From an uncultured Actinomycetes bacterium (GTDB lineage Bacteria; Actinomycetota; Acidimicrobiia; Acidimicrobiales; Acidimicrobilacustridaceae), in assembly GCA_945957335.1 (NCBI GenBank), contig CAMFLJ010000274.1, forward strand, positions 1 through 5,224: a DNA stretch of 5,224 nt. The letters are read 5' to 3'. The notes beneath the pieces were generated by a model. It was given only the letters and a program-made list of their open reading frames with translations, had not been told where the DNA came from and made no database searches. This document shows positions 1 to 4,257 of the stretch, in pieces. Made by a program: the position numbers and the translations under genes. How positions within the stretch are numbered: position 1 is the first letter of the stretch; each line of letters begins with the position of its first letter.

Positions 1-19
1 CCCCGGGCCGGTCCCGGGG
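1..19. terminator. GC-rich perfect hairpin at window edge, possible terminator of an upstream gene
   Basis: CCCCGGG (1-7) and CCCGGGG (13-19) are perfect inverted repeats around a 5-base loop, CCGGT. No T-tract follows, but neither do the clearer hairpins later in this window have one. It could end transcription of a gene lying left of the window; nothing here shows that gene, so the role is uncertain. Confidence 0.25.
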
Positions 20-75
20 GTGCGACCACTGTCACCCTTCCCGGGCACCCCAGACAGGGGAGGCCGGCACCGCAG

Positions 76-95
76 GTAGGGACCGAAGTCCCGAG
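76..95. promoter_or_regulatory. DosR/DevR-like palindromic operator upstream of the multicopper oxidase
   Basis: Bases 79-92 read GGGACCGAAGTCCC: two perfect 5-base half-sites, GGGAC and GTCCC, around a 4-base spacer. The mycobacterial DosR core consensus is GGGACTWWAGTCCC, and this site matches 12 of 14 positions; the flanks 76-78 and 93-95 match only partly. It is centred about 119 bases before the oxidase start codon. No clear -10 element was found between it and the gene. The rest of 1-204 holds a weak 5-bp hairpin at 114-126 and nothing else convincing. Regulator identity is inferred from the motif and from the stress genes downstream. Confidence 0.55.
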
Positions 96-194
96 AGGTA
101 CCGCCCACGTCCCCTCCCTGCGGGAGAGCGGTCACGGCAGCCTGAACGGGTCCGTACGGCGCATCCCCCTAGTGGCCGGGCCGGACATCACCCC

Positions 195-200
195 GAGGAG
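195..200 (+). promoter_or_regulatory. Ribosome binding site that sets the oxidase start
   Basis: GAGGAG lies 4 bases before ATG 205. The longer reading frame opening at GTG 172 has no purine-rich motif before it, so ATG 205 is the better start; the extra 11 codons upstream would also push the hydrophobic anchor further from the N-terminus. Confidence 0.7.
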
Positions 201-204
201 ACAG

Positions 205-1647
205 ATGGCACCCAACCAAGACCGAAGCATGCTGGCCGTGTTCGGTTCCCTGACCGCAGTGGCCGCGTTCCTGCTGGCCGCGGTCGGGATCATCGTGGTC
301 GTCAACGACGACGGCTCGAGCAGCACCAGCACGGCGGCCGCGCCCGTCACGGTCACCCTGACCGAGTTCAAGATCACGCCGGGCACGATCAACATGCCCG
401 TCGGTGGGTCTCTCGACGTCGTCAACGGCGGCACGATGGCCCACAACCTGACGGTCACGGGCGGCCCGGGCACCCCGGACATCGCCGCCGGCAAGTCCGC
501 CACCCTCGACCTGTCGAAGCTCTCCGCCGGCACCTACGAGGTCACCTGCACCATCGCCGGGCACGCCGCGGCCGGCATGAAGGCCACCCTGGTGGTCGGC
601 GGGTCGGGCTCGTCGAGCAGCTCCGGCAGCTCGAGCGACATGGCGATGGGCTCGAGCACCGAGCCCGACTACCAGGCCATGGACACCGCCATGCAGGACG
701 GTGCCGCCGCCTACCTCGACGCCTTCACCAAGTACGGCACGGGCGTGCCCACCCAGGGACGTGGCAACCAGCTCCTCGAGCCGGTCGCCGGCGCCGACGG
801 CTACAAGCAGATCAACCTGACCCTCTCGATCATCGACTGGGAGGTCGAGCCCGGGAAGATCGTCAAGGCCTGGGCGTACAACGACCAGGTGCCCGGCCCC
901 TGGATCAAGGTCCAGCCCGGCGACAAGATCCGGGTCACCCTGAAGAACGACTCGCCCATGGGCCAGGACATCCACTGGCACGGCATCTCGACCCCCTTCG
1001 GCCAGGACGGCGTCGCCCCCCTGACCCAGCCGATGGTCGAGCCGGGCCAGACCTACACCTACGAGTTCACGGCCCCGGCCGAGCCCGAGATGGGCATGTA
1101 CCACCCGCACAACGGCGGCTCCATCTCCGTGGTCAACGGCGCCTACGGCCAGTTCCAGGTCGGCGAGCTGCCCCTGCCGGATGGCAAGACCGTCAGCGGC
1201 AACAAGCTGCCGGACAAGATCAACATCACCAAGGAGATGCCGATGGTGTTGAACGATGCCGGCACGATCGGCCTCTCGCTCAACGGCAAGGCGTTCCCTG
1301 CGACCGACCCCATCGTCGCCAACCCGGGTGACTGGCTGAAGGTCACGTACCACAACGAGGGCCTGACCTGTCACCCGATGCACCTCCACCGGGTGAAGCA
1401 GCTGGTCATCGCCAAGGAGGACTGGGCGCTCGACTCGCCGTACTACGTCGACACCCTGACGGTGTGCCCGGGTGAGCGCTACACGGTGCTCATCAACCCC
1501 ACCGCCGACGAGACCGGCATCTGGGCCTGGCACTGCCACATCCTCACCCACGCCGAGACCGACAAGGGCCTGGCCTACATGGTCACCGCCCTGGTCGTGC
1601 CGCCCCCGCCGGCCCGTGGCCAGAGCGCCACGCCGGTCACCGGCTGA
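205..1647 (+). CDS. Membrane-anchored multicopper oxidase with fused N-terminal cupredoxin domain
   Basis: The 480-residue protein starts at ATG 205. Residues 9-33 form one hydrophobic segment without a lipobox, probably a signal anchor placing the rest outside the membrane. Residues 46-131 form a plastocyanin-like cupredoxin with a full type 1 copper set: H80, C115, H120, M125. A Ser/Gly linker (132-152) joins it to a two-domain multicopper oxidase (about 190-475). All four family motifs are present: HWHG (257-260), HPH (300-302), HPMHLH (390-395) and HCHILTH (443-449). These supply the trinuclear cluster and a type 1 site in the last domain, as in small two-domain laccases. The likely reaction is oxidation of a metal ion or organic reductant with O2 reduced to water; the substrate is unknown. 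The axial position after HCHILTH seems to be Leu456 instead of Met. The middle domain lacks the Cys of copper nitrite reductases, so NirK is unlikely. The N-terminal domain may feed electrons to the oxidase core (inference). Confidence 0.88.
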   Translation: MAPNQDRSMLAVFGSLTAVAAFLLAAVGIIVVVNDDGSSSTSTAAAPVTVTLTEFKITPGTINMPVGGSLDVVNGGTMAHNLTVTGGPGTPDIAAGKSATLDLSKLSAGTYEVTCTIAGHAAAGMKATLVVGGSGSSSSSGSSSDMAMGSSTEPDYQAMDTAMQDGAAAYLDAFTKYGTGVPTQGRGNQLLEPVAGADGYKQINLTLSIIDWEVEPGKIVKAWAYNDQVPGPWIKVQPGDKIRVTLKNDSPMGQDIHWHGISTPFGQDGVAPLTQPMVEPGQTYTYEFTAPAEPEMGMYHPHNGGSISVVNGAYGQFQVGELPLPDGKTVSGNKLPDKINITKEMPMVLNDAGTIGLSLNGKAFPATDPIVANPGDWLKVTYHNEGLTCHPMHLHRVKQLVIAKEDWALDSPYYVDTLTVCPGERYTVLINPTADETGIWAWHCHILTHAETDKGLAYMVTALVVPPPPARGQSATPVTG

Positions 1648-1667
1648 GTCGGCAGCAGCCGCAATCT

Positions 1668-1701
1668 GGAGAGGGCCGGGCCTCGGGGCCCGGCCCTCTC
1701 C
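1668..1701 (+). terminator. Strong T-less hairpin terminator of the multicopper oxidase
   Basis: A perfect 15-bp stem (1668-1682 paired with 1687-1701) closes on a TCGG loop, starting 20 bases after the oxidase stop codon. No T-tract follows, which is usual for actinobacterial hairpins. Position between convergent genes supports a terminator role. Confidence 0.75.
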
Positions 1702-1766
1702 GCGTCCGCGCACGAGATGACGAGCGACGGCGAGCGGCGAGCAGCGGCGAGCCGGTGCCGCACGCG

Positions 1767-1796
1767 ACGAGGCCGGGCCCGTGGGCCCGGCCTCGT
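1767..1796 (-). terminator. Strong hairpin terminator of the convergent PPOX-fold gene
   Basis: A perfect 14-bp inverted repeat (1767-1780 with 1783-1796) has only GT between its arms, so the real loop is probably 4 bases or more. It begins 43 bases past the end of the minus-strand gene that stops at 1840. It shares a GGCCGGGCC/GGCCCGGCC core with the oxidase hairpin 65 bases away, and could stop transcription from either side. Between the two hairpins lie three copies of CGGCGAG (1728-1734, 1735-1741, 1745-1751), with no evident role. Confidence 0.7.
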
Positions 1797-1839
1797 GGCG
1801 TCCTGGTGTCGTCGCGGCGCAGCCGGCAGGCCGGCCGGC

Positions 1840-2259
1840 TCAGGCGGTGGCGACGATGCGGCGCCCGCTGATGCGCTCAGGGTGGATGGCCACCCAGTTG
1901 TCCTTGCGGTGCTCCGACCACGGCTGCAGGTCGAGCTGCTCGAGGCGGGCGATGTCGTCGGCGTTGGTGACCACCCGGGCCCACCCGGTGACGATCACGC
2001 TCCACCCGGTGCGGGTGTGGCGGTCGGTGTCGTCGACCTCGAACGACACGGGGCCGCCCTTCATCGTGGCGTCGAGCTTGGTGCCCTCGGCGGTGCGGAA
2101 CACGATGTGCTCGCCGTCGAGGGCGTAGTTCACCGGGAAGATCACCGGGTGACCGGCCTCGACCACCGCCACGCGCCCCACGTCGTCGGAGCGAAGGGCC
2201 TGGAGGCACTCGGCCCGGTCCATCACCTCGATGCCGGTGCGGCCGTCGATCATTCGCAT
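1840..2259 (-). CDS. Pyridoxamine 5'-phosphate oxidase-family (flavin split-barrel) protein
   Basis: The 139-residue protein is read from ATG 2259 on the minus strand. The open frame continues upstream to 2481, but those 74 extra residues are Arg/Pro-rich, run into the divergent gene, and lack a Shine-Dalgarno site; GAGGAGG sits 8 bases before ATG 2259. The sequence fits the small PPOX-like split-barrel family: an N-terminal helix (EVMDRAECLQALRS), a barrel strand with HPVIFPVNY (37-45), GEHIVFRTAEGTKL (49-62), VSFEVDDTD (71-79) followed by GWSVIVTGWARVV (85-97), and a C-terminal WVAIHPERISGRRI (122-135). Family members bind FMN, F420 or haem; which cofactor applies here cannot be read from sequence, and true PNP oxidase activity is unlikely at this length. 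Such proteins recur beside USP genes in actinobacterial stress regulons. It is divergent from usp1 and ends at its own hairpin. Confidence 0.85.
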   Translation of the reverse strand: MRMIDGRTGIEVMDRAECLQALRSDDVGRVAVVEAGHPVIFPVNYALDGEHIVFRTAEGTKLDATMKGGPVSFEVDDTDRHTRTGWSVIVTGWARVVTNADDIARLEQLDLQPWSEHRKDNWVAIHPERISGRRIVATA

Positions 2260-2267
2260 CCTCGGTG

Positions 2268-2274
2268 CCTCCTC
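2268..2274 (-). promoter_or_regulatory. Ribosome binding site that sets the PPOX-family start
   Basis: On the minus strand this is GAGGAGG, 8 bases before ATG 2259. A second ATG two codons later (2253) would have a 14-base spacer, so the first is preferred. Confidence 0.75.
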
Positions 2275-2278
2275 GCAC

Positions 2279-2320
2279 GGCGGCCCTCGCCGCCTCCTCC
2301 AGCGTGCACCGGGCCGGTGC
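2279..2320. repeat. Two inverted repeats in the divergent PPOX/usp1 intergenic region
   Basis: GGCGGC/GCCGCC (2279-2284 and 2289-2294, loop CCTC) and GCACCG/CGGTGC (2306-2311 and 2315-2320, loop GGC) are each perfect 6-bp inverted repeats. Both would lie in the 5' leader of the minus-strand gene if its promoter is near 2330. They could be leader hairpins or operators, or chance in such GC-rich DNA. Confidence 0.3.
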
Positions 2321-2330
2321 CGCTCCGGAA

Positions 2331-2344
2331 GGGGCCTAGGTCCA
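2331..2344. promoter_or_regulatory. Degenerate DosR-like box in the divergent promoter region
   Basis: GGGGCCTAGGTCCA matches 10 of 14 positions of GGGACTWWAGTCCC and is centred on the CCTAGG palindrome. It is centred about 34 bases before the predicted usp1 transcription start, where an activator would overlap the -35 region, and could serve both divergent genes. The match is weak on its own; position and gene content are what make it worth listing. Confidence 0.33.
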
Positions 2345-2358
2345 ACGGGGCCAGCCCG

Positions 2359-2364
2359 TAGTCT
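2359..2364 (+). promoter_or_regulatory. Predicted -10 element for leaderless usp1 transcription
   Basis: TAGTCT fits the actinobacterial TANNNT -10 consensus and ends 7 bases before ATG 2372. That spacing puts the transcription start on the start codon itself. No Shine-Dalgarno motif lies in the pyrimidine-rich CTCCCGC between them, which agrees with a leaderless mRNA. Confidence 0.5.
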
Positions 2365-2371
2365 CTCCCGC

Positions 2372-2836
2372 ATGAGCGACGCACGCATGGTGGGCGACGT
2401 GGTGGTGGCCGTCGACTTCTCCGACCGCACCGACGCCGTGATCTCCGAGGGCGTGGCCCTGGCCCGGGCCTCGGGCGGCACCCTGCACCTGCTGCACGTG
2501 GCCGCCGGCGAGCCGATCCTGGCCGGCTACGACAAGGACGAGATCAGCCCGTTCACCCGCAGCGCCCGCGCCGGCGAGCTCACCGACGAGCACCAGCGCC
2601 TGCGCGACACCGCCGAGCGCCTCGGCGACGGCGTGGAGGTGAAGCCGCTGGTGGTGATGGGCCCCACCGCCCAGACGATCCTCGAGGCCGTCGGCCACCT
2701 CGGCGCGTCGCACCTGGTGATCGGCTCGCACGGCCACGGCGGGCTCCACCACGTCCTCGTGGGTGGCGTGGCCGAGGAGGTCGTGCGCCACTCCCCCGTG
2801 CCGGTCGTCCTCGTGCCGGTCCGCCCCAAGGCCTGA
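2372..2836 (+). CDS. Universal stress protein (UspA family), first copy
   Basis: A 154-residue single-domain USP. The N-terminal strand DVVVAVDFSDRT (9-20) carries the conserved Asp15, and the C-terminal part reads VIGSHGHGG (116-124) then HSPVPVVLVPV (140-150). The nucleotide loop follows G-x2-G-x9-G-(S/T) at G118, G121 and G131, but the last position is Gly132 instead of Ser/Thr, so ATP binding may be altered. USPs are cytoplasmic alpha/beta dimers that bind ATP or AMP and support survival under hypoxia, starvation or oxidative stress; the exact partner is unknown. ATG 2372 is chosen over upstream in-frame starts because a -10 box lies 7 bases before it and homology starts just after; ATG 2387 is a weaker option. 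The 5' end of the frame upstream overlaps only intergenic DNA and the PPOX gene. Confidence 0.9.
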   Translation: MSDARMVGDVVVAVDFSDRTDAVISEGVALARASGGTLHLLHVAAGEPILAGYDKDEISPFTRSARAGELTDEHQRLRDTAERLGDGVEVKPLVVMGPTAQTILEAVGHLGASHLVIGSHGHGGLHHVLVGGVAEEVVRHSPVPVVLVPVRPKA

Positions 2837-2849
2837 CGCCACGGCGGCT

Positions 2850-2863
2850 CCGCGCGGCCGCGG
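2850..2863 (+). terminator. Weak hairpin after usp1, possible terminator
   Basis: CCGCG (2850-2854) pairs with CGCGG (2859-2863) around CGGC; an alternative stem GCGGC/GCCGC (2844-2848 with 2857-2861) overlaps it. A pyrimidine-rich GTTCTCTC follows shortly. It begins 13 bases past the usp1 stop. The short stem makes this a tentative call. Confidence 0.28.
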
Positions 2864-2876
2864 GTCAGGTTCTCTC

Positions 2877-2890
2877 GGGACCTTCCGCCC
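2877..2890. promoter_or_regulatory. Half-conserved DosR-like box upstream of hpf
   Basis: GGGACCTTCCGCCC matches 10 of 14 positions of the DosR core. The left half is intact (TCGGGACCTT with its flank), the right half is degraded. It is centred about 109 bases before the hpf start. A loose -10-like TTACAG lies at 2924-2929. Weak alone; supported only by gene content and by the better site at 79-92. Confidence 0.3.
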
Positions 2891-2895
2891 TGTCA

Positions 2896-2912
2896 CGCCA
2901 CGGGGAGTGGCG
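2896..2912. repeat. Short inverted repeat in the usp1-hpf gap
   Basis: CGCCAC (2896-2901) and GTGGCG (2907-2912) form a 6-bp stem with loop GGGGA. It could be a terminator for usp1, an operator, or chance. The rest of the 156-base gap 2837-2992 holds only the sites listed here and the GAGGAG ribosome binding site at 2981-2986. Confidence 0.25.
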
Positions 2913-2992
2913 ACAGGCTGCGCTTACAGACAGCCAGGAGCGGCGCCCGGGCCAACGGAGACCCGGCGTGACCGCCCCACGAGGAGCACTTC

Positions 2993-3751
2993 ATGGATGT
3001 TCGAGAGGTCGAGGTCGGTGTCACCACCCGTGGCGAGGTCCCGGAGGCCGCCAAGGAGTACGCCTCCGAGAAGATCGGCCAGCTGGCGAGGCTCACCGAC
3101 AAGCCCATCCTGTTCGCCCAGGTGAAGCTGACCCTCGAGGCCAACCCCTCCCGGCAGCGCCCGGCCCTCGCCGAGGCCACCCTCGACCTCAACGGCAGCC
3201 AGGTCCGCGCCCACGTCGCCGGTGACACCTTCGAGGAGGCCATCGACCTGCTCGAGGGCCGCCTCCGGCGCACCATCACCAAGGCCGCCGAGCGGGTCGA
3301 CCGCGAGTCGGTGCGCCACGTGCCCGAGGGCCGGTCGCCGCACCGCCCCGAGCACCTCGACCGTCCCGTCGACGAGCGCGAGGTCGTGCGCCACAAGACC
3401 TTCGCCCTCGAGCCGATGCGCTGGGACGAGGCCGCCTTCGACCTCGACGTGCTGGGCCACGACTTCTACCTGTTCACCGAGCTCGATTCGGGAGTCGACT
3501 GCGTGGTCTGCCACGACGACTCGGGCGGCGTCGAGGTGCTGCCCGGCGACGACGCGGTGAGCACGGCGCTGCACGCCGACCCGATGGTGCCGGTCGGCCC
3601 GATGGCCGCCGTGCTGCGCCTCGACGAGGCCGAGGAGCGCCTCGACGTGGGCCACGAGCCGTTCGTGTTCTTCGTCGACGCCGACTCGGGCAGGGGCAAC
3701 GTGGTCTACCGCCGCTTCGACGGTCACTACGGTCTGATCACACCGGGCTGA
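2993..3751 (+). CDS. hpf: Long ribosome hibernation promoting factor with two C-terminal domains (RafH-like)
   Basis: The 252-residue protein starts at ATG 2993, 6 bases after GAGGAG. Residues 1-105 form the S30AE/RaiA-type domain that sits in the decoding centre of the 30S subunit and blocks translation (VEVGVTTRGEVPEAAKEYAS..., then EATLDLNGSQVRAHV and DTFEEAIDLLEGRLRRTI). A charged linker (about 106-128) follows. Two copies of the HPF C-terminal domain come next: 131-183 (VVRHKTFALEPMRWDEAAFD...LGHDFYLF) and about 197-252, ending in the family signature NVVYRRFDGHYGLITPG. Ordinary long HPFs have one such domain and about 180-230 residues; two match the layout of mycobacterial RafH (Rv0079), a DosR-controlled factor. 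In the first copy the strand equivalent to NVVYRR reads DCVVCHDD, with C170, C173 and H174. The gene is 37 bases before usp2 and probably co-transcribed with it. Confidence 0.92.
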   Translation: MDVREVEVGVTTRGEVPEAAKEYASEKIGQLARLTDKPILFAQVKLTLEANPSRQRPALAEATLDLNGSQVRAHVAGDTFEEAIDLLEGRLRRTITKAAERVDRESVRHVPEGRSPHRPEHLDRPVDEREVVRHKTFALEPMRWDEAAFDLDVLGHDFYLFTELDSGVDCVVCHDDSGGVEVLPGDDAVSTALHADPMVPVGPMAAVLRLDEAEERLDVGHEPFVFFVDADSGRGNVVYRRFDGHYGLITPG

Positions 3752-3788
3752 TCCCACCCACGGCGGCCCACAGCGCAAGGAGCACACC

Positions 3789-4214
3789 ATGGGCAGGATC
3801 GTGGTCGGTGTCGACGGCTCTGCGGGCTCGCGCGCCGCGCTGCGCTGGGCCCACGAGGAGGCCCGGCTCCGCGGCGCCACCCTCGAGGTGGTCGCGGTGT
3901 GGCAGTTCCCCGTGATGACCAGCCTCCCGGCGTTCGGGGCGATGCCCCCTCCCGACGACATGGGCGACGAGGCCGAGGCCACGTTGCTCGCCACCCTGTC
4001 GGAGGAGGGCATCGCCGCCACCGACGACGTGCCGGTCACCACCGTGGTGGCCGAGGGCGCGCCGTCGGCCGCGCTGATCGACCTGGCCGACGGGGCCGAC
4101 CTGCTCGTGGTGGGCTCGCGCGGCCACGGCGGGTTCTCGGGGCTGGTGCTCGGCTCGGTGAGCCACCAGTGCGCGTCGCACAGCCCGTGCCCCGTGGTGG
4201 TCGTCCGTTCCTGA
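3789..4214 (+). CDS. Universal stress protein (UspA family), second copy
   Basis: A 141-residue single-domain USP starting at ATG 3789, 6 bases after AAGGAG (3777-3782). It opens with RIVVGVDGSAGSRAALRWA (3-21), where D9 is the conserved nucleotide-contact Asp. The phosphate-binding loop is complete: G109-x2-G112-x9-G122-S123, followed by HSPCPVVVV (131-139). This predicts ATP binding, unlike the first copy, whose last loop residue is Gly. The two USPs are clearly different in sequence and length, so they are not a recent duplication. Its 37-base spacing from hpf suggests one transcript, linking nucleotide-binding stress signalling with ribosome hibernation (inference). Confidence 0.93.
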   Translation: MGRIVVGVDGSAGSRAALRWAHEEARLRGATLEVVAVWQFPVMTSLPAFGAMPPPDDMGDEAEATLLATLSEEGIAATDDVPVTTVVAEGAPSAALIDLADGADLLVVGSRGHGGFSGLVLGSVSHQCASHSPCPVVVVRS

Positions 4215-4221
4215 CCGGTGA

Positions 4222-4236
4222 CCCGCCCGCCCGCCC
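4222..4236 (-). repeat. G-quadruplex motif upstream of the P-type ATPase
   Basis: The plus strand has four CCC runs separated by single G bases, so the minus strand reads GGGCGGGCGGGCGGG. This is the G3N1 pattern known to fold into very stable parallel quadruplexes. It lies 22-36 bases before ATG 4258, in the usp2-ATPase gap. It could affect promoter opening or be a chance product of GC-rich DNA. Confidence 0.5.
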
Positions 4237-4244
4237 GTTGCGGC

Positions 4245-4250
4245 TAGAAC
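4245..4250 (+). promoter_or_regulatory. Possible -10 element for a leaderless ATPase transcript
   Basis: TAGAAC resembles TANNNT except for the last base and ends 7 bases before ATG 4258, the same spacing seen for usp1. No proper Shine-Dalgarno site precedes the start. If real, the ATPase has its own promoter instead of relying only on read-through from usp2, 43 bases upstream. Confidence 0.33.
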
Positions 4251-4257
4251 CGGGCGG

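Noticed and set aside
205..1647. Copper nitrite reductase (NirK) as the identity of the oxidase
   Set aside because: The core has the HWHG, HPH, HPMHLH and HCHILTH set of a trinuclear-cluster oxidase, and its first core domain lacks the type 1 Cys expected in NirK.
169..1713. Long 514-codon open frame on the minus strand across the multicopper oxidase
   Set aside because: It is antisense to a gene with complete copper-binding motifs, its product is a Gly/Arg/Asp/Val-rich composition typical of antisense GC-rich DNA, and no family resemblance or ribosome site was seen.
1728..1751. Three CGGCGAG direct repeats between the two hairpins
   Set aside because: Only three 7-base copies with uneven spacing and no known role; too short to distinguish from chance in this DNA.
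1717..2361. 214-codon plus-strand open frame opposite the PPOX-family gene
   Set aside because: It covers the terminator hairpin and the antisense of a recognisable split-barrel protein, with a low-complexity product.
3500..3514. Cytochrome c function for the hibernation factor from its CxxCH
   Set aside because: The protein has no signal peptide and is otherwise a clear ribosome-binding factor; covalent haem attachment happens outside the cytoplasm.
2924..4042. 372-codon minus-strand open frame across hpf and usp2
   Set aside because: It lies opposite two well-supported genes and has no recognisable domain; long antisense frames are expected at this GC content.
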